From the NCBI GenBank assembly GCA_046597185.1, contig JBKJLF010000276.1:1-5952 (forward strand): a stretch of DNA of 5,952 bases, written 5' to 3'. Made by a program: the position numbers and the translations under genes. Source of the stretch: CAMBDR01 sp046597185 (GTDB lineage: Bacteria > Pseudomonadota > Gammaproteobacteria > Burkholderiales > Burkholderiaceae_D). The notes beneath the pieces were generated by a model. That model was not told the origin of the DNA. It was given only the letters and a program-made list of their open reading frames with translations, and made no database searches. Positions 1-5,828 of the stretch are shown here, in pieces (the first letter of the stretch is position 1; every line of letters begins with the position of its first letter).

Positions 1-273
1 ATCAAAGCGCTGGCCAAGCAGCATTTGGTCGATGTTTGGGACCATGCATTTTTGGTCTATGAAAAAGACCACGCGGTACGCGATTTTTTGGCCAGTTTGC
101 CCGATCATAAAACGGTGATCATCAACCGCATTCCTACCGTGGAAAACCTGGCCCGCACCGCGTTTGATATCTTAAAAGCGGCTTATTCTGACCGCTTTGG
201 CACCGGTTTGCATCTCCAGAAATTAGTTTTGCATGAAACCCCCAATTGCTGGGCGGAAATTAGCGAGGCCTAA
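1..273 (+). CDS. queD: 6-carboxytetrahydropterin synthase QueD, 3' part (5' end outside window)
   Basis: The reading frame is open from base 1 and encodes the last 90 residues of a QueD/6-pyruvoyl-tetrahydropterin synthase family protein. QueD converts dihydroneopterin triphosphate to 6-carboxy-tetrahydropterin, the first committed step toward preQ0 and queuosine at tRNA position 34. In the fragment, Asp14-His15 (in VWDHAFLVY) match the catalytic Asp-His pair (DHHYLND in E. coli QueD). PTVENLA matches the conserved (T/S)-x-E-xLA segment. Glu79 in LHETPNCWAEI is the conserved pterin-anchoring glutamate near the C-terminus. The zinc-binding histidines and catalytic cysteine would lie upstream, outside the window. 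The TTG at base 25 is only an internal Leu codon, because homology continues on both sides of it. The stop lies 3 bases before tadA, which suggests one transcript. The family call is secure. QueD rather than a eukaryote-type PTPS is inferred from bacterial context. Confidence 0.88.
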   Translation: MKALAKQHLVDVWDHAFLVYEKDHAVRDFLASLPDHKTVIINRIPTVENLARTAFDILKAAYSDRFGTGLHLQKLVLHETPNCWAEISEA

Positions 274-276
274 GCA

Positions 277-735
277 ATGCGCGAAGCCATTTATATGCAG
301 CAAGCGCTATCCCAAGCCCACAATGCCTATATCTTGGGTGAAGTGCCGGTTGGCGCGGTGGTGGTCAAAGATGGCGCAATCATTGCCACCGGGTTTAACC
401 AACCCATTGGCGAGCATGACCCCACCGCCCACGCCGAAATCATGGCTTTGCGCGCCGCCGCCACCTTGCTTGGCAATTACCGTTTGCCTGGTTGTGAATT
501 GTATGTAACATTGGAGCCGTGCGCCATGTGCGCCGGTGCCATGATGCATGCGCGCCTGGCACGCGTGGTGTATGGCGCGCCCGACCCCAAAACCGGGGTA
601 GCCGGGTCGGTGATGAATTTATTTGAGCAAGCGCAGTTAAATCATCAAACTGAAGTGTTGGGCGGCGTGTTGGCCGAAGGTTCGGCCAAGTTATTGCGGC
701 AATTCTTTGCGGAACGACGCGCCGCGCAAAAGTAA
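277..735 (+). CDS. tadA: tRNA adenosine(34) deaminase TadA
   Basis: This 152-residue cytidine-deaminase-fold enzyme deaminates A34 to inosine in tRNA-Arg(ACG), letting one tRNA read several arginine CGN codons; it is normally essential. The zinc site is complete: His52 and the proton-shuttle Glu54 in HAE, and Cys82 and Cys85 in LEPCAMC. Asn41 in TGFNQP matches the conserved substrate-contact Asn. The C-terminal stretch AGSVMNLF and the basic helix ending LLRQFFAERR are typical of TadA rather than of CMP or guanine deaminases. Length fits the family (about 150-170). ATG at 277 is supported by GAGG at 265-268, 8 bases upstream and inside the end of queD, and by the protein beginning right at the first helix of the domain. 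It is probably translated from the same message as queD. I see no missing or unusual residue. Confidence 0.95.
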   Translation: MREAIYMQQALSQAHNAYILGEVPVGAVVVKDGAIIATGFNQPIGEHDPTAHAEIMALRAAATLLGNYRLPGCELYVTLEPCAMCAGAMMHARLARVVYGAPDPKTGVAGSVMNLFEQAQLNHQTEVLGGVLAEGSAKLLRQFFAERRAAQK

Positions 736-753
736 CACTATGCGGGTAAAAAG

Positions 754-762
754 TGCTATCCT
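754..762 (+). promoter_or_regulatory. possible extended -10 promoter before the acyltransferase gene
   Basis: The 57-base gap between tadA and the acyltransferase contains TGC-TATCCT (754-762), which fits an extended -10 element (TGn followed by a TATAAT-like hexamer). No good -35 hexamer lies 16-18 bases upstream, as is common for extended -10 promoters. Transcription would start near 769, leaving a leader of about 24 bases. The acyltransferase could equally be read from the queD-tadA transcript, as I see no terminator in this gap. Confidence 0.25.
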
Positions 763-781
763 GACTTTCCATTGCAAAACC

Positions 782-786
782 GAGGG
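782..786 (+). promoter_or_regulatory. ribosome binding site deciding the acyltransferase start
   Basis: GAGGG at 782-786 sits 6 bases before ATG 793. It favours ATG 793 over the in-frame TTG at 772, which has no Shine-Dalgarno match before it. Starting at 793 also gives the usual family N-terminus (MKHLSGLDATFLHLETP). Confidence 0.75.
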
Positions 787-792
787 CTTGTT

Positions 793-2424
793 ATGAAACA
801 TTTAAGTGGTCTGGACGCGACTTTTTTACATCTGGAAACGCCGGAAATGCCCATGCATGTCGGTGGCCTGTGTTTGTTTGATTTGCCGCCCGGCTACCAT
901 GGCAAAGCCAAAGGGCAGGCTGCGCCCGGTTTTTATGATGAAGTCAAACGGCATGTCAGCCAGCGCATGCATTTGGCTAGCGTGTTTACCAAAAAATTGG
1001 CGTTGATGCCTCTTGATTTGGCCAATCCGATGTGGATCGAAGCCAGTGATATCGATTTGGATTACCACGTGCGTCAAATCACCTTGCCCAAGCCCGGGAC
1101 CATGGCTCAATTGGAGGCCTATGTCGGACGTTTGCACTCCAGCTTGTTAGACCGCAGCCGTCCGCTGTGGGAATTTTATATTTTTGATGGTTTGCAATCG
1201 GGCCAGACCGCGTTTTATTCAAAAATTCATCATGCCGCGCTGGACGGGCAAGGCGCTGCCGTGATGGCGCAAGCCTTGCTCGATATTGGACCGATGCCGC
1301 GCGAGGTTGCGCCCCCGCCAGCCCGCGTGCGAACCCCTTATTTGCCGTCCGTGCGCAGTATGCTCAAAGCGGCACTGAGCAATACGGCAAGCCAATCGTT
1401 GCGCATGCTTAAAGGCTTGCCGGAAGCGGTGAAAATCATCGGCGGCATGGTGCTGCCATCCGGGCACAGCCCGGATCTTGGCATCGGGCCGCGCACGCCG
1501 TTGAATGTTTCCATCACCAATCAACGCAGTTTTGCCACCTTGTCGCTGGCGGTGGATGAAGCCAAAGAAATCGCCTCGGCCTGTGGTGGCACACTCAACG
1601 ATGTCGTGTTGGCCATTTGCAGTGGCGCGTTGCGCGAGTATCTGGCGAGCAAGGGCGCGATACCGCAAAAGAGCCTGTTGGCGGCATTGCCGGTGAGTTT
1701 GCGCGAAGCAGGCAATACCGAGCTGAATAATCAGGTGAGTATGATGCAAATGTCGCTGGCCAGTGATATTGCCGACCCGGTCCAGCGCATACAAGCGATT
1801 ATTCATGCCTCGGGCGCGATGAAGGATAGCCTCAAGAGCATGAAATCGATTCTGCCCACCGATTTCCCCAGCCTGGGTTTGCCGTGGGTGATGAGTGGTT
1901 TGGTGTCCCTGTATGGGCGCACCCACTTGGGCGACAGTGTGCCGCCGCTGGCCAATGTCATCATTTCCAATGTTCCCGGTGCGCGTATGCCATTATATTT
2001 GGCGGGGGCAAAAATGGTGACCAATTTTCCGGTATCGATTGTGGCGCATGGCCTGGCGTTAAATATTACCGTGCAAAGTTATAATGGCAGCTTGGATTTT
2101 GGCTTGATCGCCTGCCGCCGTGCCGTGCCTGATGTGGCAAATTTGGGTGTGTTAATGAGTCAGGCGCATCAGCAATTGCTTGGCTTGGCGCGTGCCAGTC
2201 ATGCAGAAAATAAGGTTGCCGATAAGGCGAAGACGGTAAGAAGGAAGGCAACTGGCAAGGCCGTCAGTAAGGTGGAGAATAAGTCGATCAGCGTTGCCAA
2301 AATGCCTGATCCGGTTCCGGCAAAGCGCAAATCAAGGGCCAAGCCGATTGTAGAAGTGAATGCGGATAGCGCAAAACCGGCCGCGCCGAAAAAGCGCCGC
2401 CGCGCCCCAGCAACAGTCAATTGA
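793..2424 (+). CDS. wax ester synthase / diacylglycerol O-acyltransferase (WS/DGAT) with basic C-terminal tail
   Basis: This is a 543-residue bifunctional WS/DGAT-family acyltransferase. The family transfers an acyl group from acyl-CoA to a fatty alcohol (wax ester) or diacylglycerol (triacylglycerol) at the inner membrane face and on nascent lipid droplets. The N-terminus LSGLDATFLHLETPEMPMHVG is the family opening. The catalytic HHxxxDG is intact at 146-152 (His147 the general base, Asp151). PLWEF lies at 124-128, the conserved Asn-Asp pair at 269-270 (TLNDVVLA), ALPVS at 298-302 and ISNVPG at 391-396. The enzyme core ends near residue 470, matching the usual length of about 450-475. The last 73 residues are an extra Lys/Arg/Ala/Pro-rich segment (own entry). 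The hydrolase gene follows 12 bases after the stop. Family assignment is secure. Wax ester versus triacylglycerol preference cannot be read from sequence. Confidence 0.93.
   Translation: MKHLSGLDATFLHLETPEMPMHVGGLCLFDLPPGYHGKAKGQAAPGFYDEVKRHVSQRMHLASVFTKKLALMPLDLANPMWIEASDIDLDYHVRQITLPKPGTMAQLEAYVGRLHSSLLDRSRPLWEFYIFDGLQSGQTAFYSKIHHAALDGQGAAVMAQALLDIGPMPREVAPPPARVRTPYLPSVRSMLKAALSNTASQSLRMLKGLPEAVKIIGGMVLPSGHSPDLGIGPRTPLNVSITNQRSFATLSLAVDEAKEIASACGGTLNDVVLAICSGALREYLASKGAIPQKSLLAALPVSLREAGNTELNNQVSMMQMSLASDIADPVQRIQAIIHASGAMKDSLKSMKSILPTDFPSLGLPWVMSGLVSLYGRTHLGDSVPPLANVIISNVPGARMPLYLAGAKMVTNFPVSIVAHGLALNITVQSYNGSLDFGLIACRRAVPDVANLGVLMSQAHQQLLGLARASHAENKVADKAKTVRRKATGKAVSKVENKSISVAKMPDPVPAKRKSRAKPIVEVNADSAKPAAPKKRRRAPATVN
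2203..2421 (+). other. lysine/arginine-rich C-terminal tail region of the acyltransferase
   Basis: Residues 471-543 of the acyltransferase hold 14 Lys and 7 Arg against 6 Asp/Glu, with much Ala and Pro, and end in PKKRRRAPATVN. No fold is apparent, so it is probably disordered. Codon use differs from the core: 3 of 7 Arg codons are AGA or AGG, while none of the 21 Arg codons in residues 1-470 are. Lys is mostly AAG here (10 of 14) but mostly AAA in the core (13 of 18). Composition resembles the nucleic-acid-binding tails of AlgP, histone H1-like proteins and the PHA granule proteins PhaF/PhaM. Any DNA or membrane binding role is inference. Confidence 0.7.
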
Positions 2425-2427
2425 GGA
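2423..2427 (+). promoter_or_regulatory. ribosome binding site overlapping the upstream stop codon
   Basis: GAGGA at 2423-2427 shares its first two bases with the TGA stop of the acyltransferase (2422-2424) and lies 9 bases before ATG 2437. Ribosomes ending the first gene would cover this site, so translational coupling of acyltransferase and hydrolase is likely. Confidence 0.7.
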
Positions 2428-2436
2428 CGTATTATT

Positions 2437-3351
2437 ATGCCAAGTATTGTCAATCACGGTGTCAAGCTGCATTATGAAACCGACGGTGATCCAAAGGCCA
2501 AACCCCTATTAATGATCATGGGCTTGGGCATGCAATTAACCTCCTGGCCCATGCCTTTGGTTGAGCAATTGGTGGCCCACGGCTATTATGTGATTCGGTT
2601 TGACAACCGGGATGCTGGTTTATCGACCAAGTTTGATCATCACGGCAAGCCCAATTTGGCGCTGCTGTATCTGAAAAGCAAGTTACGCATCCCGATTCGC
2701 TCACCTTACACCTTGCACGATATGGCGGGCGATGCGTTGGCAGTACTCGATGCCTTGGGTATCAAGCGTGCCCATGTGGTAGGGGCATCAATGGGCGGTA
2801 TGATCGCGCAAATTTTGACGGCGGAACACCCGACCCGGGTTCTCAGTTTAACCTCGATCATGTCTACCAGTGGGCGGCATGGTTTGCCCGGCCCAACCGC
2901 CCAGGCACGCCGGATTTTGATGGCAGGCCCGAATGATCGGAATAATCCGGAACAAGTGATCGATTACTTTGTGCGCATGTTTCGCGTTATCGGCAGCCCG
3001 GCTTACCCCACACCGGAAGCGCAAATACGGTCACGTATCAAGAACGGTATTGCGCGCAGTGGCGTCCATTCAGGCACGCCACGCCAAATGAACGCGATTG
3101 CCGCCTCGGGCAGTCGCGTCAAGTTGTTGCAAAAGATCCAGCGCCCCAGTTTGGTCATTCATGGTGCCGCTGACTCGCTGATACCGCTGAAATGCGGCGA
3201 AGATACAGCAAAATGCATTCCAGGCGCGGTTTTACGCATCATTCCCGGCATGGGCCATGATTTGCCCGAAGTTTTAATCCCCGGTTTGGCGGCCATGATT
3301 AACGCACACTGCCAGGGTGGCAACATTGCGCAGATGGAAACCTTGCTGTAG
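2437..3351 (+). CDS. alpha/beta hydrolase (esterase/lipase-like)
   Basis: This 304-residue alpha/beta-hydrolase-fold enzyme has a full predicted triad: Ser118 in the nucleophile elbow GASMGG (116-121), Asp246 in HGAADSLIP, and His274 in GMGHDLP. The oxyanion-hole segment MGLGMQLTSW is at 28-37 and the strand FDNRDAGLS at 55-63, as in the RdmC/aclacinomycin-methylesterase-like group. The insert between about 145 and 215 would form the cap. There is no signal peptide or membrane segment, so it is probably cytoplasmic. ATG 2437 gives the normal family N-terminus and has a good ribosome binding site. It is tightly coupled to the WS/DGAT gene, so the physiological substrate may be a neutral lipid, an acyl ester or a product of lipid turnover; this is guilt by association only. 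Haloalkane dehalogenase or epoxide hydrolase activity is less likely because the nucleophile is Ser, not Asp. Confidence 0.88.
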   Translation: MPSIVNHGVKLHYETDGDPKAKPLLMIMGLGMQLTSWPMPLVEQLVAHGYYVIRFDNRDAGLSTKFDHHGKPNLALLYLKSKLRIPIRSPYTLHDMAGDALAVLDALGIKRAHVVGASMGGMIAQILTAEHPTRVLSLTSIMSTSGRHGLPGPTAQARRILMAGPNDRNNPEQVIDYFVRMFRVIGSPAYPTPEAQIRSRIKNGIARSGVHSGTPRQMNAIAASGSRVKLLQKIQRPSLVIHGAADSLIPLKCGEDTAKCIPGAVLRIIPGMGHDLPEVLIPGLAAMINAHCQGGNIAQMETLL

Positions 3352-3357
3352 CGCAGA

Positions 3358-3384
3358 TAAAGCAGCTAAAACAACTAAAGCAGC
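3358..3384 (+). repeat. 9-bp tandem repeat, three copies
   Basis: Right after the hydrolase stop there are three head-to-tail 9-mers: TAAAGCAGC (3358-3366), TAAAACAAC (3367-3375) and TAAAGCAGC (3376-3384). The outer copies are identical and the middle one differs by two G-to-A changes. A short A-rich tandem array of this kind may be slippage-prone. No coding role is evident. Confidence 0.7.
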
Positions 3385-3400
3385 TTATTTACCACATATT

Positions 3401-3413
3401 TGCCACGCTGGCA
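3401..3413 (+). other. small inverted repeat in the hydrolase-ybiT gap
   Basis: TGCCA-CGC-TGGCA (3401-3413) can form a 5-bp stem with a 3-base loop. A second copy of the right arm (TGGCA, 3422-3426) and TGGCAA at 3427-3432 could pair instead with TTGCCA at 3400-3405. No T-run follows, so this is not a standard Rho-independent terminator. It could be a weak terminator, a message-end structure or chance. Confidence 0.35.
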
Positions 3414-3465
3414 CGCCTGTCTGGCATGGCAATTCGGTGGCTTGCGTGCTACTGGCAAGGGCTGA

Positions 3466-3474
3466 TGGTAAAAT
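3466..3474 (+). promoter_or_regulatory. probable ybiT promoter, extended -10
   Basis: TGG-TAAAAT (3466-3474) is an extended -10 element with five of six consensus bases in the hexamer. It lies about 40 bases before the GTG start, in the 163-base gap that separates ybiT from the lipid genes. The best -35 candidate, TTGCGT at 3442-3447, is 21 bases away, which is too far for normal spacing, so the extended -10 would have to carry recognition. The predicted leader is about 33-35 bases. Confidence 0.4.
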
Positions 3475-3500
3475 ACCCGGTTATTTTCCATTGACGTTTA

Positions 3501-3506
3501 AAAAGG
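3501..3506 (+). promoter_or_regulatory. ribosome binding site deciding the ybiT GTG start
   Basis: AAAAGG at 3501-3506 lies 8 bases before GTG 3515. The same frame is open back into the hydrolase gene, but the upstream stretch is unlike any ABC-F N-terminus. Starting at 3515 gives MLSTANITIQFGAKPLFENI, which aligns with the E. coli YbiT N-terminus. Confidence 0.75.
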
Positions 3507-3514
3507 TTGACGCT

Positions 3515-5113
3515 GTGCTCTCTACCGCCAATATCACGATACAATTTGGGGCCAAGCCCTTGTTTGAAAACATTTCAGTCAAATTTGGCGAAGGCAATCG
3601 CTACGGTTTGATTGGTGCCAATGGCTGCGGCAAATCCACCTTCATGAAGATTTTGGGGGGTGATCTGGAACCTTCCTCGGGCGTGGTGATGTTGGAAAAC
3701 AACGAACGCCTGGGTAAATTGCGCCAGGATCAATTCGCCTTTGAAGAAATGCGGGTGCTGGATGTGGTGATGATGGGCCATGTTGAAATGTGGGCCGCCA
3801 TGACCGAGCGCGATGCAATTTATGCCAACCTGGAAGCCACCGACGATGATTATATGCGCGCCGCCGACCTGGAAAGCAAGTTTGCCGAATACGATGGCTA
3901 TACCGCCGAATCGCGTGCGGGCGAATTATTACTCGGTGCCGGCGTGGAAATCAGCCAGCATCAAGGCCCGATGAGTAATGTTGCACCCGGTTGGAAATTG
4001 CGCGTCCTGTTGGCACAAGCCCTGTTTTCCAATCCCGACATTCTCTTGCTTGACGAACCAACCAATAACCTGGATATTAACACCATCCGCTGGTTGGAAG
4101 ATGTGTTGAACGAACGCAATTCCACCATGATCATCATTTCGCATGATCGTCACTTTTTGAATCAAGTCTGTACCCATATGGCAGATATGGACTACGGCAC
4201 CTTAAAAGTCTACCCCGGCAATTATGATGACTATATGCTCGCTTCAACCCAGGCGCGCAATCAGCAATTAATCAATAATGCCAAGGCCAAAGACAAAGTC
4301 GCCGAATTACAGGATTTTGTACGCCGTTTCTCGGCCAATAAATCCAAAGCACGGCAAGCCACCTCGCGCGCCAAGCAAATTGAAAAAATCAAGGTTGAAG
4401 ACCTCAAGCCTTCATCCCGCGCCAACCCCTACATTCGGTTTGAGGGCGAGAAAAAACTGCACCGTCTGGCGGTGGAAGCGGAAGGTTTGTCCAAGAGCTA
4501 CGATCGGGCCATCTTTAAAAACTTCAACATTATGGTGGAAGCGGGGGAAAAAATTGCCATCATCGGGGCCAATGGTGTCGGTAAAACCACCTTGTTGCGC
4601 TGTCTTGGTGGAGAATTATGCAGTTTGCAAGCCGATCATGGCCGCGTCAAGTGGGCAGAAAATGCCAACGTCGGCTACATGTCGCAAGACCCGACCGAAG
4701 ACTTCGCCAAAGACATTATCCTCACCGATTGGATGGGGCAGTGGACCCGTGAAGGCGATGACGATCAACTGGTGCGCTCGATGTTGGGGCGTTTGCTGTT
4801 TGGCGGCGATGAAGTGAAAAAGAGCGTCAAAGTGCTCTCGGGCGGTGAAAAAGGCCGGATGATGTTTGGCAAGTTGATGCTGGGCCGCCACAATGTGTTG
4901 CTGATGGATGAGCCGACCAATCACATGGATATGGAATCGATTGAATCGCTCAATATTGCGCTGGAAAAATATACGGGCACCTTGATTTTCGTTTCACATG
5001 ATCGCGAATTCGTTTCATCACTGGCCACACGGGTGCTGGAAGTCAAGGAAAATGGCATCATTGACTTCCAAGGGGATTACGAAAGCTATCTGGCCAGCCA
5101 GGGGATTGAATAA
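3515..5113 (+). CDS. ybiT: ABC-F family ATPase YbiT
   Basis: This 532-residue soluble ABC-F protein has two nucleotide-binding domains and no membrane segment, almost the length of E. coli YbiT (about 530) and similar along its whole length. ABC-F proteins bind the ribosomal E site and reset stalled or slow peptidyl transfer. Domain 1: Walker A GANGCGKST at 34-42, Walker B DILLLDEPTNNLD at 175-187 with catalytic Glu181, switch His210. Its signature loop is divergent (MSNVAPGWKLR, 153-163), as in YbiT. The basic linker near 268-292 (FVRRFSANKSKARQATSRAK) is the P-site tRNA interaction motif region. Domain 2: Walker A GANGVGKTT at 351-359, signature LSGGEKGRM at 441-449, Walker B with Glu466, switch His495. 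It has its own probable promoter and a terminator-like hairpin at its end, so it is likely monocistronic. Nothing suggests an antibiotic-resistance subtype. Confidence 0.95.
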   Translation: MLSTANITIQFGAKPLFENISVKFGEGNRYGLIGANGCGKSTFMKILGGDLEPSSGVVMLENNERLGKLRQDQFAFEEMRVLDVVMMGHVEMWAAMTERDAIYANLEATDDDYMRAADLESKFAEYDGYTAESRAGELLLGAGVEISQHQGPMSNVAPGWKLRVLLAQALFSNPDILLLDEPTNNLDINTIRWLEDVLNERNSTMIIISHDRHFLNQVCTHMADMDYGTLKVYPGNYDDYMLASTQARNQQLINNAKAKDKVAELQDFVRRFSANKSKARQATSRAKQIEKIKVEDLKPSSRANPYIRFEGEKKLHRLAVEAEGLSKSYDRAIFKNFNIMVEAGEKIAIIGANGVGKTTLLRCLGGELCSLQADHGRVKWAENANVGYMSQDPTEDFAKDIILTDWMGQWTREGDDDQLVRSMLGRLLFGGDEVKKSVKVLSGGEKGRMMFGKLMLGRHNVLLMDEPTNHMDMESIESLNIALEKYTGTLIFVSHDREFVSSLATRVLEVKENGIIDFQGDYESYLASQGIE

Positions 5114-5135
5114 GCCCCGGCTGTTGTTTGATTTG
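5095..5135 (+). terminator. terminator-like hairpin at the end of ybiT
   Basis: CAGCC-A-GGGG (5095-5104) pairs with CCCCGGCTG (5115-5123). This gives a GC-rich 9-bp stem with one bulged A and a 10-base loop that contains the ybiT stop codon. A T-rich but interrupted run follows (5124-5135, TTGTTTGATTTG). It fits an imperfect Rho-independent terminator placed partly inside the gene. The broken T-run lowers confidence. Confidence 0.45.
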
Positions 5136-5140
5136 ATGCC

Positions 5141-5179
5141 TGAGCTATCTATTTGAGCTATCTATATGCGCTATCGGAT
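5141..5179 (+). repeat. 13-bp tandem repeat between convergent genes
   Basis: Copy 1 is TGAGCTATCTATT (5141-5153), copy 2 TGAGCTATCTATA (5154-5166) and copy 3 the decayed TGCGCTATCGGAT (5167-5179). The first two are identical over 12 bases. Copy 3 runs into the 3' end of the minus-strand gene and supplies its TAG stop (complement of CTA, 5171-5173). It looks like local duplication. No known binding motif is recognised. Confidence 0.7.
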
Positions 5180-5797
5180 CGATTGCTCGGCGTCAACCAG
5201 CAATTGATCAAGTCGGTCACGCAAAGAAACCATCATTTCATTGCCTTTGGCCTTCAATACCGCCGCCAAATAGGTTTCGCGTAGCGCCCGAAATTCTTCC
5301 AGGGTATGCGCTTGTTCGGCTTTTAACTGCAGGGTGAAGCCGCGTAAGCCAATCACACTGCGGATGGTTTGAGTAAAAAACTTTTGCAATGCAATCGATT
5401 GTGCGGCGGCAATTAAACCAGTGCCCGTACTTGTTACGCCGGAAGTCGCACCCGAAGTTGTGTCGGACGTTGCGTCGGTCGTTGCATTGGAAGAATCATT
5501 ATCCCGCATTTCCACTGTCGGAATAATCGCTGCAACAGGAACCTGATCGATGCCAGTTAACTCTTGTTCCTCGGTCTCAGGTAAAATAGCCACGCTTTCA
5601 ATAAATTCGCCGTCCACCAAATCGGCCAGACTTTGCATGTCGAGCCCCAGGCCCGCCACTTTTTGCAATAAATCCTGGGTGGTTTTTTTGCCGTCGATCA
5701 GCACCAGTAAGCTACGCAGGCGAGAGGCAAGCCGATACTTGCGCGTGATGATTTCTTCACGCCCTTTGTCAGTTTTGTCGAAAATAAAATTATCCAT
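5171..5797 (-). CDS. uncharacterised protein with Thr/Ser tetrapeptide-repeat linker
   Basis: This 208-residue protein has no function I can name. Residues 1-70 (MDNFIFDKTDKGREEIITRK onward, then LRSLLVLIDGKKTTQDLL and LADLVDGEFIES) look like a compact, mostly helical domain. The pattern of helices ending in a 'dGeFI' turn recalls small winged-helix-like domains, and similar N-termini occur in betaproteobacterial hypothetical proteins (from memory, not searched). Residues 99-127 are a low-complexity Asp/Ser/Thr/Ala/Gly linker. Residues 128-208 are predicted helical and amphipathic, with heptad-like stretches (LEEFRALRETYLAAVLKAK and LRDRLDQLLVDAEQ) that could be coiled coil. There is no signal peptide, membrane segment or cysteine. 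ATG 5797 is preferred because the conserved-looking sequence begins there, although the ribosome binding site is weak. It is convergent with ybiT, so not in its operon. Confidence 0.8.
   Translation of the reverse strand: MDNFIFDKTDKGREEIITRKYRLASRLRSLLVLIDGKKTTQDLLQKVAGLGLDMQSLADLVDGEFIESVAILPETEEQELTGIDQVPVAAIIPTVEMRDNDSSNATTDATSDTTSGATSGVTSTGTGLIAAAQSIALQKFFTQTIRSVIGLRGFTLQLKAEQAHTLEEFRALRETYLAAVLKAKGNEMMVSLRDRLDQLLVDAEQSIR
5426..5485 (-). repeat. 12-bp degenerate coding repeat (ATTD/ATSD/TTSG/ATSG/VTST)
   Basis: Residues 105-124 of the minus-strand protein are five tetrapeptides: ATTD, ATSD, TTSG, ATSG, VTST. They are encoded by a degenerate 12-base repeat whose first two units (GCAACGACCGAC, GCAACGTCCGAC) differ at one base. 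It separates the two helical parts and probably works as a flexible linker that can vary in length between strains. Confidence 0.75.
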
Positions 5798-5828
5798 AGT
5801 CTTATGAAAACTTGAAGTGTCTGTTAAA

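Noticed and set aside
440..772. 110-codon minus-strand open frame across tadA
   Set aside because: It is antisense to the zinc-binding region of tadA and has a Pro/Arg-rich product with no family features.
772..792. Seven-codon upstream extension of the acyltransferase from TTG 772
   Set aside because: The GAGGG ribosome binding site lies inside this stretch and points to ATG 793, which gives the usual family N-terminus.
1219..1926. 235-codon minus-strand open frame inside the acyltransferase gene
   Set aside because: It lies opposite a conserved enzyme gene with intact catalytic motifs. Its product is rich in His, Gln and Arg, as expected of the antisense of Ala/Leu-rich coding DNA, and it shows no recognisable domain.
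3317..3514. 66-codon N-terminal extension of ybiT
   Set aside because: It begins inside the hydrolase gene, is unlike any ABC-F N-terminus and crosses a probable promoter. GTG 3515 has a good ribosome binding site and matches the E. coli YbiT start.
3153..3514. New system hidden between the lipid genes and ybiT
   Set aside because: After reading both strands I find only the hydrolase end, a short tandem repeat, a small hairpin and a promoter. There is no room for another gene.
4278..4817. 179-codon plus-strand open frame inside ybiT
   Set aside because: It is shifted by one frame from the conserved ABC-F sequence and its product is Pro/Lys/Cys-rich with no domain, so it is a shadow.
3515..5113. 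Antibiotic-resistance ABC-F protein
   Set aside because: Length and motifs match the housekeeping YbiT group end to end, including its divergent first signature loop. The linker is not extended as in resistance ABC-F proteins.
5550..5807. 85-codon plus-strand open frame opposite the minus-strand gene
   Set aside because: It is antisense to the N-terminal domain of the minus-strand protein. The Ser/Arg-rich product has no features and no ribosome binding site.
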